Positions 6,700 through 16,205 of a stretch of DNA of 64,000 nucleotides are shown one piece after another. Both the position numbers and the translations under genes were made by a program. The first letter of the stretch is position 1. Each line of letters opens with the position of its first letter. The notes beneath the pieces are model-generated. The model saw only the letters and a program-made list of their open reading frames with translations, was not told the origin of the DNA and made no database searches. Origin of the DNA: Stenotrophomonas rhizophila (GTDB taxonomy: Bacteria > Pseudomonadota > Gammaproteobacteria > Xanthomonadales > Xanthomonadaceae); the NCBI RefSeq assembly GCF_020857975.1, contig NZ_JACWUO010000013.1, forward strand, positions 1 through 64,000. Direction: 5' to 3'.

Positions 6700-9387
6700 T
6701 CACGGGCCCCGGCCCGGTTCGGCCGCGTCCGCCGCGGCCTGGGTCATCAGGGACGGGGCCGCGATCGGCAGGCACTGCGCCTGCAGGCTGGTCGGCCGGC
6801 CGTTGCCAGGCGCCGCCGGCAAGGCATAGGCGATGCGGCACTGCTGCCCGACCGCGCCGCCCCAGCTCACCGTCAGCACGCCCTGCGGGGCGATCCCGCG
6901 CAACCATAGGCGGCTGGCCTGGCCGACCACGCCGACCGGGTTGCCCTGTTCGTCGAGCACATCGGCGCCGAACGGCAGCGGGCTGCCGTCGGGCTGGCTG
7001 GCATCGATCAGCGCGGACTGGCCGCCACTGCGGGTGGCGAACTCCATCAGCACCACCGCACCGGCACGCGGCGCGCTGTGGGCCAGGGTGGTATTCAGCT
7101 CTACTTCCATCGGCAGGCCCTTGGGATCCAGACTGATATCGTTCATGCGGTACGGGGTGAGGTACGGCACCACCGCATAACCGCGACGGTCCACTTTCAG
7201 GCTGCGGCTGCCGCCGACCATCGCGCCGACCGCGTTGTCGGCATGCACGATGCCGACCGTGTCGCCCATATCCTGGGCCAGGGTCACCCCGCCGGCATGG
7301 GCGACCAGCCCGCCGCGCGCGCCCAGCCCCAGCTGGCGGTAACCATCGCCGTGGCTGTAGCTGGCATCGAACATGGCCGTCGGCGCGCTGTAGCCGGCGT
7401 TGGCATTGAGCATGACGCCCTGGCTGCCGGTGTAGCGGTCCAGCGCAACGCCATAGTTGAATTGTTCGGTCGGGCTTGCGTTGAGCATCAGTCCAGCCTG
7501 CGCCGCCGGGCCGTCGGTGTAGCGCGCACTCAGGGTCGGGGCGCGCGGTGCGCTGCCCAGCGGCAGGCTGACGCTCAGGTTGTACTGGGTATCGGTGCGG
7601 TCGGTGCTGCCACTGCCGGCACCGACCAGCTGGCTGATCCGGCTGCGCTGGGCCGACAGGGTATAGCTGAGCGCGCGCCAGCGCCCGCTGTAACCGGCGG
7701 TGAAGCTGAGCTGGCGCTGGTTGCGGTTCCAGAAACTGGTGCTGTTGCCGGTCACCCACAAGCGTCCGCCGCTGCCGCGCAGCTCCTGGCTGACGTTCAA
7801 CTCCAGGCGGCTGCGCTGGCGCGCTACGGCCTGGAAGTCATCGTCGTCGCGCAGCGACTGACGCAGATTCTGCGCATCGAGCAGGTCGAGGTAGCCATCG
7901 GTGGAATAGCGGTAGGCGGCCAGCGAAAAATTGGTGCCGCTGTTGGGCAGTATCTTGCTGTAGCTCAGCCGCACCGACTGCCCGGTGAGCTCGCGGCCGG
8001 CCTCGGCGGTCGCCACCGGCAGCGCGGTGCGCGAATGGGTCAGGTCGCCGGCGAACGCGCCCCATCGGGTATTCACCGCCGCGCCCAGCTGCAGCGCCGC
8101 ATATCCCGTCGAGGCCAGCCCACCGCCATAACCGGTCAGCACGTTGCTGAAACCCTGCTGCCAAGTCGCCTCGAACAACGACGGCGCCTCGCCGCCGCGC
8201 AGGCCGCGCAGGCGTCCGGCCGACAGGCTGAAGCGATGGGAGCCCGGGCGCAGCAGTTGCGGTACGGCGGCGAACGGGACGCTGAAACGCTGCACGCGGC
8301 CGTCGGCTTCGGTCACCACCACATCCAGATCGCTACCGAAACCGGTGGGGTAAAGATCGTCGATGATGAAGGGTCCCGGCGCCACGGTCACCTCCTGCAT
8401 CAGGTAGCCGCGCTGGTAGATGGCCACCCTGGCATTGGTGGCGGCGGTACCGCGGACGGTCGGTGCGTAGCCGCGCTGCGAATCGGGCAGCATGCGCTCG
8501 TCGCTGTACAGGCGCGCGCCGGTAAAACCGACACTGTTGAACAGGGTGCCGGCGGTCGTGGTCTGGCCCAGCACCAGCTGCGCGCGCAACCCGCTCAGGT
8601 CGCGCTGGGCATGGCTGGAGAGCGCTTGGTAGCCTGCCTGGCGGTGGTCGCCCCAGCGATAGTTGCCGTCGTGATGCAGCTGCCAGCGGCCCAGGTTCAA
8701 ATCGGTACGCAGCCCGAGGTAGCCACTGCTGGTGCTGCGCCCCCCGCTCTGACCATGGAACACATTGACATCATAGCCAAGCCTTGCCGAGGCCACCCCA
8801 GCATCCCACTGCGAAGGATCCACCCAGCCACGCGCCTGGCGGCGGCTGTAGGCCTGCGGCAGGCTGACCTGCACCGCCATTTCGCTGCTGTCGAAGTGCA
8901 GCGTGGCCTCCGGGATGTAACCGGCCAGCGCGGCGCAGAACTCGCCCTGCGGCAGCGCCGGGAATTCGGCATCATCGCTGGCCACGGCCGCGTCCAGCGC
9001 GGCGGTGGCCACGCCCCAGCCATCCAGCAGGCCGCGACTCAGGCACGGCTGCACGCTGCCATCGTCGATTTCGACAAAGCGCAGCGACTGCCGTCCCATC
9101 CAGATGCCGTTGACCAGCACGTCCACGCGGTATTCGCCGGGCAACACTCCGGCCCCGCGTTCGAAGCGGGATACGTCCACGGCGGTTCCGCGGCCGCTGA
9201 AGAAGGCGCTGTCGAACTCCACATCGGCGCTGGCCGACATCTCCATGCCGCCGCCAGCGCCGGCATCCGGCGCGGCGCAAGCCACCGCACTGAACCCACC
9301 CAGCGCCAGCGCCAAGGTGCGGTACAGCAGGGTGCGCGACGGCAACCGGCGCATGCGCCGGGCACAGGGGTAGCTGGAATGCGTCAT
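6700..9387 (-). CDS. Fimbrial outer-membrane usher (FimD/PapC family)
   Basis: 895 residues, the usual size for the family. The order is signal peptide, N-terminal chaperone-binding domain (VEFDSAFF, then VDVSRFERG and PGEYRVDVLVNG), 24-strand barrel with the plug region, and two C-terminal domains. It forms the secretion pore through which chaperone-bound subunits are assembled. I prefer the second in-frame Met (9387) because the first is only four codons upstream with no better ribosome site. It lies between the chaperone and adhesin genes. Confidence 0.93.
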   Translation of the reverse strand: MTHSSYPCARRMRRLPSRTLLYRTLALALGGFSAVACAAPDAGAGGGMEMSASADVEFDSAFFSGRGTAVDVSRFERGAGVLPGEYRVDVLVNGIWMGRQSLRFVEIDDGSVQPCLSRGLLDGWGVATAALDAAVASDDAEFPALPQGEFCAALAGYIPEATLHFDSSEMAVQVSLPQAYSRRQARGWVDPSQWDAGVASARLGYDVNVFHGQSGGRSTSSGYLGLRTDLNLGRWQLHHDGNYRWGDHRQAGYQALSSHAQRDLSGLRAQLVLGQTTTAGTLFNSVGFTGARLYSDERMLPDSQRGYAPTVRGTAATNARVAIYQRGYLMQEVTVAPGPFIIDDLYPTGFGSDLDVVVTEADGRVQRFSVPFAAVPQLLRPGSHRFSLSAGRLRGLRGGEAPSLFEATWQQGFSNVLTGYGGGLASTGYAALQLGAAVNTRWGAFAGDLTHSRTALPVATAEAGRELTGQSVRLSYSKILPNSGTNFSLAAYRYSTDGYLDLLDAQNLRQSLRDDDDFQAVARQRSRLELNVSQELRGSGGRLWVTGNSTSFWNRNQRQLSFTAGYSGRWRALSYTLSAQRSRISQLVGAGSGSTDRTDTQYNLSVSLPLGSAPRAPTLSARYTDGPAAQAGLMLNASPTEQFNYGVALDRYTGSQGVMLNANAGYSAPTAMFDASYSHGDGYRQLGLGARGGLVAHAGGVTLAQDMGDTVGIVHADNAVGAMVGGSRSLKVDRRGYAVVPYLTPYRMNDISLDPKGLPMEVELNTTLAHSAPRAGAVVLMEFATRSGGQSALIDASQPDGSPLPFGADVLDEQGNPVGVVGQASRLWLRGIAPQGVLTVSWGGAVGQQCRIAYALPAAPGNGRPTSLQAQCLPIAAPSLMTQAAADAAEPGRGP

Positions 9388-9421
9388 GAGAAAGACCACG
9401 CTCGAAAGACAGGCAAAGCGC

Positions 9422-9454
9422 TGCCGGGGCGCGCTGCGTGCAGCGCGCCGGGCA
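9422..9454 (-). other. Intergenic mRNA hairpin between chaperone and usher genes
   Basis: GGCGCGCTGC and GCAGCGCGCC form a perfect 10-bp stem closing on GT. A further TGCC/GGCA pairing lies outside a small bulge. No T tract follows, so it more likely affects mRNA stability or translation than ending transcription. Confidence 0.55.
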
Positions 9455-9501
9455 TCACCATGACCAGGGAAAAAGACGCCCGCTGCCGCAGGCGGCGGCG
9501 A

Positions 9502-10254
9502 TCAGGGAGTCAACGGATGCTGGATCGGGTCGAACCCGCCGAAGTCGTTGATCGCCTTGCCGACCACCTCGGCTGTGCCGGGGGCCGTCTGCAGGCCTTT
9601 CAGCGCGAACAGCTGTGCGGAAAACGGAGCGACCATACCGCCACGGACGTCGTCGGGCTGGCCAAAGACAGCGTCACCGACCTTGACCCCCAACGACTGG
9701 AAACTGACATGGTAGGGGGTCGGATTGTCCGCCTTCAGCGCCATGCCGGTGCCCTCGGGATTACGCACCAGCGACCAGCGCAGCGCCTGTTCGGCAGCGA
9801 ACGGCTCGCCCTGCAGCCCCTCGGGACGATAGAACACCTTGATCCGCGAACGCAGCGCGACCTGCAGCGAATTGCTGCGGTCGCCAGCCGGCTTCGACGG
9901 AATTTCATAGACGTTGAGCCAGTACAGGGATTCGCGATCCTGCGTCATCGGCTCGCCGCTGTGGATCATGCGCAGCACCTGGCCGGCCTTGGGCTGCATG
10001 CGCGCCATCGGCGGGGTCAGGTTGAACGGCACCTTGATGGTCTCCGGGGCCGCCCTGGGGTCGCCGTTGTCCATCCAGGCCTGTACCAGCACCGGCGCCG
10101 CGCCCTGGTTGTCCAGCTTGACCGTGACTTCCGACTCGCCGGCCGGGTAGATGACACGCGTGGCTTCGATGATCACGCCGGCCTGTGCCGGCACCGCCCA
10201 CGACAGTGAGGACAACACCCACAGGCTCAGTGCGATGGCATGGATGGAACGCAT
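9502..10254 (-). CDS. Periplasmic fimbrial chaperone (PapD/FimC family)
   Basis: 250 residues with a cleavable signal ending at AQA. The mature protein starts with the G1-like strand pattern GVIIEATRVIYPAGESEV, and has the conserved YWLNVYEIP stretch and the family Arg/Lys subunit-anchoring region. It donates a beta strand to nascent pilins and hands them to the usher. The start at 10254 has GGAG six bases upstream. It follows the major subunit gene, from which a very strong hairpin separates it. Confidence 0.93.
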   Translation of the reverse strand: MRSIHAIALSLWVLSSLSWAVPAQAGVIIEATRVIYPAGESEVTVKLDNQGAAPVLVQAWMDNGDPRAAPETIKVPFNLTPPMARMQPKAGQVLRMIHSGEPMTQDRESLYWLNVYEIPSKPAGDRSNSLQVALRSRIKVFYRPEGLQGEPFAAEQALRWSLVRNPEGTGMALKADNPTPYHVSFQSLGVKVGDAVFGQPDDVRGGMVAPFSAQLFALKGLQTAPGTAEVVGKAINDFGGFDPIQHPLTP

Positions 10255-10289
10255 GGCATTCTCCAGAAAAGTGGTGGCACCCGGCGAGC

Positions 10290-10323
10290 CCGGGCAGGCC
10301 GCGCGGTCGCGCGGCCTGCCCGG
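10290..10323 (-). other. Very strong hairpin between major pilin and chaperone genes
   Basis: A perfect 16-bp GC-rich stem (10290-10305 with 10308-10323) on a two-base loop, without a T tract. Its position right after the major subunit gene suggests it protects the pilin mRNA end, or partly stops transcription, so that subunit exceeds chaperone and usher. Confidence 0.7.
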
Positions 10324-10387
10324 CCCTGCCTGCCGCCCGCTTGCGCCGGGGCACGACAGGGGCCGCGCAGGGTCAGCCACGGGTGGC

Positions 10388-10936
10388 TCAGTTGTAGTCG
10401 ATCGAATAGTCGAAGAAGGTGCTGACCATCCCCTGCTCGGCCGCCTGGCCGACCGCTTCGTAACGGGCGAAGTAGCTCATGCGCGCGGTATTGGTGGTCG
10501 GGTCGATGGTCACACTCTGCGAGTTGCTGCTGTCGGCCAGCGCGACCTTGCTGCCGTCGGCATTCAGGATCGAAACCTGGACGTACTTGGCCGGGTTGTT
10601 GGTTGCCTGGTTGTCCAGGTTGCTGGTGGCCAGGTCGACCGGCGAGGTCGCCGACTCGAAATGCATCTTGGCGGTGCCGGCGCAGGTGCTGCCGCTCAGG
10701 TCGAAGTGGAATTCCTTCTCGCCGGCGGTCTTGCCTGCCGCATTCAGCGCGGTGGTCGACACGGTCGGCAGGGTCACGGTCTGGTTCGGGCTGCCGGTGC
10801 CGCCGGCGTTGATGTCGCAGGTGGTGGCGGTGATTTCGCCGTTGATGGTGACCTTGCCGTCGGCGGCCATGGCCGGGGCAACGGCGGCGGCGGCCAGGGC
10901 AGCGGTCAGCGCGGTGGCGATGGTGGAGAGCTTCAT
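10388..10936 (-). CDS. Major fimbrial subunit (type 1-like pilin, Smf-1-like)
   Basis: 182 residues: Sec signal to APAMA, then ADGKVTINGEITATTCDINA, which is a typical pilin amino-terminal donor strand with its Cys. The second Cys is in GSTCAGTAKMHF and the end is FFDYSIDYN. It should polymerise into the fibre shaft by donor-strand exchange. It is the first gene of the operon. AAGGA lies before the start at 10936; an upstream in-frame extension has no such support. The gene order and features fit the smf-1 cluster of S. maltophilia, but I cannot measure identity. Confidence 0.93.
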   Translation of the reverse strand: MKLSTIATALTAALAAAAVAPAMAADGKVTINGEITATTCDINAGGTGSPNQTVTLPTVSTTALNAAGKTAGEKEFHFDLSGSTCAGTAKMHFESATSPVDLATSNLDNQATNNPAKYVQVSILNADGSKVALADSSNSQSVTIDPTTNTARMSYFARYEAVGQAAEQGMVSTFFDYSIDYN

Positions 10937-11635
10937 GGAGTTCAGTTCCTTGCTAAGTGGGTGAGAGGGCATCACCTCGCCACCGGCGATATGCCGGGCT
11001 GCGCATCCAGGACCCGTCCAGCGGTTGGCTTGATGTCGGCGAGGTGGCGGACGATACGGACAGCTCCCGCGACCTGGACATAGAGAAAGTTTCAATTGAA
11101 TCCGTTCAGCCAATGCCCGGGACGGCGAAAACCGCTGAAACCCATATGTGACGGCAATCTCACTATCTCTGCGAATTCAAGCGACTTATCGAAAGTCAAC
11201 TGAGATTCAAGCTTGTGTAGTGTTTTTCACGCATCCCGCGTCGCTGCGCATCGACGCCCGCGTTGAGCGCGCAGCGTCTGGGCGGTTGAACCAAGCAGCC
11301 TGTGTTCGGCAGGAACCGGGGTTTGCTGTCAGAATAATAGGCGCTACAAATTCAAATAAGATCTTTGTTAGACATGGGCTATTCATATGGCCGCTATCGA
11401 AGAGGATGCCGTCCAGCCGGGCCTTCTGAGCCAAATCGATTGATGCGCTTTCTGCCCCGCCGCAACGGACACTTCCCGGGTTCAGGCCGCCACATGGCCT
11501 GTGCGCTGATCGTCCGTCACTGCGGAGCAGCGTTCGTCATCCGCGCCAGGAAGCGCACATCACACCGTGGGAAGCGCGGTCGAGCCTGTTCCGGTCCTGC
11601 CGGGCCCCTCTTCCCGCCATGAGAATCCAATTACC
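10937..11635. other. Divergent intergenic region, about 700 bases
   Basis: It lies between the leftward fimbrial operon and the rightward response regulator, so it should contain both promoters. It is more AT-rich than its surroundings. Visible items are a 10-bp palindrome TTCAATTGAA (11091-11100) and an imperfect GACTT/AAGTC repeat near 11184-11200. Neither can be assigned to a regulator. Open frames here look like chance ones. Confidence 0.45.
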
Positions 11636-12322
11636 GTGAACCATCCATTCAGCAAGTCCCTCACTGTGATGTTGCTCGACGATCATGAAGTAGTCCGCCT
11701 GGGGTTGGCCGCCCTGCTTTCGGCGCAATCGGACATCACCGTCACCGGCAGCTGCGCCACCAGCGCCGCACTGCTGGCGGCGATGGCCGTCGAGGCGCCG
11801 GACATCGTCCTGATCGATCTGCAGCTGCATGGCGACACCACCAGCGGCCTGGAACTGATCCCGCTGCTGATCCGCCGCTTTCCCGGCTGCCGGGTGCTGG
11901 TATTGTCGGCCAATGACTCACCGGTGACCGCGGCCACCGCGCTGCAGGCTGGCAGCGCCGGCTATGCCAACAAGAGCGAAGACATCCCCGAACTGATCCG
12001 GGCGATCCGGGCGGTCGCCAGAGGCCGCACCTACCTGCCGCCCAGCATGGCCGAAGAGGTCGCCAAGCTGACCAGCCTGTCGGCCAATGCGCCGGAGCAG
12101 TCGCCCGAGCAGTCGGTGATGGTTGCCGCGCGGCTGTCCCCGCGCGAACTGGAAGTTCTGCTGGCGCTGCTGGAAGGGCTGTCGGTCAATGACGTGGCCG
12201 CCCGCTATGGGCGCAGTGCGACCACCATCAGCACACAGAAGAAGAATGCCTTCAAAAAGCTCGGGATCCGCAGCAACGGCGACCTGTTCCGGATCCGCCA
12301 CATGCTGATGCCGACGAACTGA
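11636..12322 (+). CDS. NarL/FixJ-family response regulator
   Basis: About 228 residues. The receiver domain has the acidic pair in LLDDHEVVRLG, the phosphoryl-accepting Asp in IVLIDLQL, and the switch Lys in GYANKSED. The C-terminal LuxR helix-turn-helix reads LSPRELEVLLALLEGLSV through TISTQKKNAFKKLG. No kinase gene is adjacent. The start is uncertain: a GTG at 11636 is used here, and other GTG/ATG codons lie both up- and downstream. Its position divergent from the fimbrial operon suggests it may control fimbriae; that is inference. Confidence 0.85.
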   Translation: MNHPFSKSLTVMLLDDHEVVRLGLAALLSAQSDITVTGSCATSAALLAAMAVEAPDIVLIDLQLHGDTTSGLELIPLLIRRFPGCRVLVLSANDSPVTAATALQAGSAGYANKSEDIPELIRAIRAVARGRTYLPPSMAEEVAKLTSLSANAPEQSPEQSVMVAARLSPRELEVLLALLEGLSVNDVAARYGRSATTISTQKKNAFKKLGIRSNGDLFRIRHMLMPTN

Positions 12323-12394
12323 GCGTTGCCGTGCATGCTGGCCGGACCGTCGCGTGGCGCTCAGGCCGGCATGCGCGCGCGGTGGCCGGCGGGC

Positions 12395-12775
12395 TCAGCC
12401 CAGAACCGAATCGCGGGCCAGCGCACGCGCCAATGCGGCGTTCAATTCGGCGGTCAGGTACGGCTTGCTCAACAGCACGCCCGAACCGAATGCCGCGGGC
12501 AGATGCTCCGGCGCCATGCCGGTGGCCAGCACGAACGGTATCCCGCGCGCAGCCAGCGCAGCGGCAACCGGCTCGCTGGTTTCATGGTTGGCCAGGCGAT
12601 AATCCAGCAACGCCACCTGCGGCTGGGTTTCGCCCAGCAGGCGCAGCGATTCGGATACCGACGCGGCCAGGCCGACAACGACAGCGCCGGACTGCACCAG
12701 TTGCATCTGCAGCAGGGCCGCGCTCATCTCGTCGTTTTCGACCACCAGCACCCGCAGATCCCGCAACACGTCCAT
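12395..12775 (-). CDS. Stand-alone CheY-like receiver protein
   Basis: 126 residues, a single receiver domain and no output domain. It shows the acidic residues in VVENDEMSAALL, the Asp in ALLDYRL and the Lys in LLSKPYL. AGGGAG precedes the start at 12775; the longer frame upstream has no support. It converges with the LuxR-type regulator. Partner kinase and output are unknown; single-domain regulators of this type often act in phosphorelays or on cyclic-di-GMP proteins. Confidence 0.8.
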   Translation of the reverse strand: MDVLRDLRVLVVENDEMSAALLQMQLVQSGAVVVGLAASVSESLRLLGETQPQVALLDYRLANHETSEPVAAALAARGIPFVLATGMAPEHLPAAFGSGVLLSKPYLTAELNAALARALARDSVLG

Positions 12776-12858
12776 CCCCGGCTCCCTGTATGGTTCAGCA
12801 CGGTGATTATAGCGTTCCGGCCGGGTGAGGAAATCTGCACGGATGAAGCGTTCAGGTC

Positions 12859-12887
12859 TGCACAGATCGCGCCAACTTGTATACACT
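12859..12887 (+). promoter_or_regulatory. Tentative promoter of tRNA-Leu
   Basis: TGCACA and TACACT with a 17-base spacer, ending 13 bases before the tRNA. Only a moderate match to the sigma70 consensus. Confidence 0.4.
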
Positions 12888-12900
12888 ACGCGGCCAGCCA

Positions 12901-12987
12901 GCCGAAGTGGCGGAATCGGTAGACGCAGCGGACTCAAAATCCGCCGCCCTTAAAAGCGTGTGGGTTCGAGTCCCACCTTCGGCACCA
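12901..12987 (+). tRNA. tRNA-Leu (anticodon CAA)
   Basis: 87 bases with encoded CCA. The acceptor stem GCCGAAG pairs with CTTCGGC. The anticodon loop CTCAAAA between GCGGA and TCCGC gives CAA. A long variable arm is present, as expected of a class II tRNA. Confidence 0.97.
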
Positions 12988-12998
12988 TGGAACCAAGG

Positions 12999-13032
12999 CG
13001 CCCTGCATCGGCAACGATGCAGGGCGTTTTTT
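12999..13032 (+). terminator. Terminator after tRNA-Leu
   Basis: Perfect 12-bp stem (12999-13010 with 13015-13026) on a GCAA tetraloop, followed by six T. Confidence 0.95.
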
Positions 13033-13219
13033 CGTTTCCGCCATCGTCCTGCTACTTCCTGGAAGTGCATCACATTTTCCAGGGTTAACGCGGACGATGC
13101 CTTCACATTGCGGCCCCTAGCCTTGTTCTACCACAGGCGATCGATCGCCCCGCGTGGCCCTGCGGTGTAAAGCATCCCCACCCACAGCACGTCTTCCCGC
13201 TCCAACGACTGGATCTGCC

Positions 13220-13660
13220 ATGACTGCATTGGCTTGGCTGGCCTTGGCTTGTTATGCGTTGGCGTTTGCGGTGGTCGCCGTGTTCGGGGCGGCCTACCTC
13301 AGGCGATCCGACTTCATGCCCTACCACCGCGTCGCCGTGGGCCGTGACTGGGAGGGCATCGACCCGCCCGTCCAACTGCTGTTGATGGCCCTGATCCGGG
13401 TGACCGGAGCGGCCTGGCTGGCCCTGGCCGGTGCCGGCGTCCTGCTGCTGTACCTGTTGTTCTCCTCCAGCCTGCAGTTCCCCCACCTGCTTGCGTTCCA
13501 GGCGTTCTGCCTGGCCGCGATGGTGCCGCCCGTCGCGGTGGCTTGGCACGTCCGCAAGCGGACCGGCGCACCCACGCCGGTGGTGGCCGGCGCCGTGGTC
13601 GTGGCGCTGGGCCTGGCCGGTTTCGCATTCGCTGTTGTTTCCATCCTGCATGCGCAGTAG
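13220..13660 (+). CDS. Small integral membrane protein, unknown function
   Basis: 146 residues, not recognised as a named family. Four hydrophobic helices can be seen: near the N-terminus (ALAWLALACYALAFAVVAVF), residues about 50-80, about 90-105, and at the C-terminus. The start at 13220 follows a GGATCTGCC stretch; an in-frame extension upstream reads as non-coding. The thioesterase gene begins 50 bases downstream in the same direction, so the two may be cotranscribed. Confidence 0.7.
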   Translation: MTALAWLALACYALAFAVVAVFGAAYLRRSDFMPYHRVAVGRDWEGIDPPVQLLLMALIRVTGAAWLALAGAGVLLLYLLFSSSLQFPHLLAFQAFCLAAMVPPVAVAWHVRKRTGAPTPVVAGAVVVALGLAGFAFAVVSILHAQ

Positions 13661-13710
13661 CAACGGCAGTAGAAGCGTTGCCCCCACCCTCCGGCTACGG
13701 GAACAAGACC

Positions 13711-14211
13711 ATGGTCCGCGACGCGATATTCTGGAAAGTTGTCAGTGGCGAACTTCCCACCTCGCCTGCAGCCACCCTGCTGGGCTGGAAATTCCTCGAC
13801 TATGACGAGGCCGCACGAAGAATCCATGTCGCCTTCGATGCAAACCACGCCCTGACCAACCCGGTGGGCAACATCCAGGGCGGCCTGCTCTCGGCCATGC
13901 TCGACGATTGCATGGGTCCGGCGATCTACGCCGGGCTTCCCCCGGACCGCATCGCGGTCACCATCGAGTCCAAGACCAGCTTCGTCAACGCCGCCGTTCC
14001 GGGGCGGATCCTGGGCTGCGGCCAGATCGAACACAGCAAGGGCAGCATCGCCTTCACTTCCGGCTGGCTGAGCGACGAATCGGGCAAGGTGCTGGCCCGG
14101 GCCACGGCCACCTTCCGCATGGGCAACCTGCGTTGGAAGGGCTTGGCCATTCCACGCGGACTGGCCCGGCACATGGTCGCTCGCCGACTGCGCGCCGCTC
14201 GCCCGGCCTAG
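13711..14211 (+). CDS. PaaI-family hotdog-fold thioesterase
   Basis: 166 residues. The core GNIQGGLLSAMLDDCMGPA is the hotdog helix with the family catalytic acid, and VTIESKTSFVNAAVPG is the following strand typical of acyl-CoA thioesterase PaaI-type enzymes. Substrate cannot be told. GGGAAC lies before the ATG at 13711; the longer upstream frame is not supported. The C-terminal 25 residues are Arg-rich and probably disordered. It converges with the chemotaxis transducer gene. Confidence 0.82.
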   Translation: MVRDAIFWKVVSGELPTSPAATLLGWKFLDYDEAARRIHVAFDANHALTNPVGNIQGGLLSAMLDDCMGPAIYAGLPPDRIAVTIESKTSFVNAAVPGRILGCGQIEHSKGSIAFTSGWLSDESGKVLARATATFRMGNLRWKGLAIPRGLARHMVARRLRAARPA

Positions 14212-14287
14212 CCGGGCATCGCGCGCCGACCCGACCAACCGGGGCTGCGGGGCAACGCGGATCGCAGGCTGCCGTTGCGCCCTTCAA

Positions 14288-14313
14288 CCGGCCGGATCGA
14301 GGGATCCGGCCGG
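14288..14313. terminator. Bidirectional hairpin between convergent genes
   Basis: A perfect 11-bp stem on a GAGG loop lies between the thioesterase (rightward) and the chemotaxis transducer (leftward). No clear T tract in either direction, so termination efficiency is uncertain. Confidence 0.55.
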
Positions 14314-14339
14314 CTGCGCCTGCAGCTTCGGCCTGCGGC

Positions 14340-16205
14340 TCAGACCAGCCGCAGTACCGGCAGCCCGGCAGGGGCATGCGGATGGGCGGCACGACGGGAA
14401 GCAGCGGCCCCGGCATCGATCCGGAACGCGGCCACCGTCTGCAGCAACTGGCTGGCCTGCGCTTCCATGCTGCGCGCCGCCGCCGAGGCTTCCTCGACCA
14501 GCGCCGCATTCTGCTGGGTGCCCTGGTCGATATGGTCCACGGCCTGGTTGATCTGCAGAATGCTCTCACTCTGCTGCTGGGCCACGCTGCTGATCTCGGT
14601 GACCAGCGCGCTGACCCGCTTTACGTTGAGCACGATCTCATCCATGGTGCGGCCGGCGCTCTCGACCTGGCCGGTACCGGTGCCGACCTTCTCCACCGAG
14701 TCGTCGATCAGCTGCTTGATCTCCTTGGCCGCGCCGGCCGAGCGCTGCGACAGCGAACGGATCTCCGAGGCGACCACCGCAAAGCCACGCCCGTGATCGC
14801 CGGCACGCGCCGCTTCCACCGCCGCGTTGAGGGCCAGGATATTGGTCTGGAAGGCGATGCCGTCGATCACCCCGATGATGTCGACGATGCGCCGCGAGGA
14901 GGCGTTGATCAGCGCCATGGTCGACACCACTTCGTGCACCACCTGCCCGCCCTGCGCGGCCACATCGACCGCGCCACTGGCCAGCTGGCTGGCCTGCTGC
15001 GCATGGGCGGCGGTGCGCTGCACGGTGGCGGTCAAGCCCTTCATCGACACGGCGGTTTCCTCCAGCGAGGCGGCCTGCTGTTCGGTGCGCACCGACAGGT
15101 CGCTGTTGCCTTCGGCGATCTCGCTGGCGCCCACCGCGATGGTGTCGGCGGCCGACTTGATCTGGGCGATGATGGTGGCCATCGCCTCGACCACTGCATT
15201 GATCCCCTCGCACAGTTCGGCCACCGGGCCGGTCTTGTCCGCCGTGCCGATATGCCCGGTCAGATCGCCGCCCTGGGCGGCGGCCACCACGTCGCGGGTC
15301 TGCGCCACCGCCAGCTGCATCGCCTGGTTGTCGCGCACCTGGGCGGTGATGTCGGTAGCGTACTTGACGACCTTGAACGGCCGGCCGCTCATGTCGAAGA
15401 TCGGGTTGTAGGAGGCCTGGATCCACACCTCGCGCCCGCCCTTGCCCAACCGCCGGTACTGGCCGGCGTCATATTCGCCGCGCCCGAGCTTTTCCCAGAA
15501 CTGCCGGTATTCCGCGCTCTGGCGGTACTCCGGTTCGACGAACAGGGCATGGTGCTGGCCGCGCACTTCCTCCAGCGTGTAGCCCACCGCGGCCAGGAAG
15601 TTGTCGTTGGCCGCCAGGATGCGCCCATCCAGGCCGAACTCGATCACCGCCTGCGAAGTGTTGATGGCGGCCAGCTGCCCGGAAAAGTCGGCGGCCTGCA
15701 GCATCTGCGCGGTGATGTCGGTGGCGAACTTGACCACCTTGTACGGGCGCCCCTGGCTGTCCAGCACCGGGTTGTAGGAGGCCTGGATCCAGATCTCGCG
15801 CCCGCCCTTGCCGAGCCGCCGGTATTGGCCGGCGTCGTACTCGCCCCGCCCCAGCTTGGCCCAGAAATCGCGGTATTCCATGCTCTGCGCATGCGCCGGC
15901 TCGACGAACATGGCATGGTGCCGGCCCTGGATTTCATCCAGGCCATAGCCCAACGCCTGCAGGAAGTTGTCGTTGGCTTGCACGATGGTGCCGTCCAGGT
16001 CGAATTCGATCACTGCCTGCACCCGGTGCAGCGCGGCGACCTGGGCTTCCAGCTCGGCCTGCCGGCGCTGCGCGGCCATGCCGGCGGCGCCATGGGCCTG
16101 GCTGCGCGAGCCAAACGCTGCGGCCAGGGCGCGCCACGGCGACCAGGGCGCGGCGTGGAGAGTCCGTTGCTGCACATGCGTGTGCGTGCCTGAAGTAAGC
16201 ATCAT
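14340..16205 (-). CDS. Soluble PAS-PAS methyl-accepting chemotaxis transducer (BdlA-like)
   Basis: 621 residues with no membrane segment, so a cytoplasmic transducer. Two PAS domains (about residues 62-170 and 184-292) are near duplicates: both contain [25 protein letters not shown]-like linker follows, then the methyl-accepting signalling hairpin with the conserved tip [20 protein letters not shown]. This layout matches BdlA of Pseudomonas aeruginosa, which links redox sensing to biofilm dispersal, and Aer-2-like receptors. GAGGA precedes two adjacent ATG codons (16205 and 16202). No che genes are nearby. Confidence 0.88.
   Translation of the reverse strand: MMLTSGTHTHVQQRTLHAAPWSPWRALAAAFGSRSQAHGAAGMAAQRRQAELEAQVAALHRVQAVIEFDLDGTIVQANDNFLQALGYGLDEIQGRHHAMFVEPAHAQSMEYRDFWAKLGRGEYDAGQYRRLGKGGREIWIQASYNPVLDSQGRPYKVVKFATDITAQMLQAADFSGQLAAINTSQAVIEFGLDGRILAANDNFLAAVGYTLEEVRGQHHALFVEPEYRQSAEYRQFWEKLGRGEYDAGQYRRLGKGGREVWIQASYNPIFDMSGRPFKVVKYATDITAQVRDNQAMQLAVAQTRDVVAAAQGGDLTGHIGTADKTGPVAELCEGINAVVEAMATIIAQIKSAADTIAVGASEIAEGNSDLSVRTEQQAASLEETAVSMKGLTATVQRTAAHAQQASQLASGAVDVAAQGGQVVHEVVSTMALINASSRRIVDIIGVIDGIAFQTNILALNAAVEAARAGDHGRGFAVVASEIRSLSQRSAGAAKEIKQLIDDSVEKVGTGTGQVESAGRTMDEIVLNVKRVSALVTEISSVAQQQSESILQINQAVDHIDQGTQQNAALVEEASAAARSMEAQASQLLQTVAAFRIDAGAAASRRAAHPHAPAGLPVLRLV

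Noticed and set aside
7078..10209. Very long open frame opposite the fimbrial usher and chaperone genes
   Set aside because: It is antisense to clear family proteins, rich in His/Gln/Arg as expected from the reverse frame of GC-rich genes, and has no domain or ribosome site.
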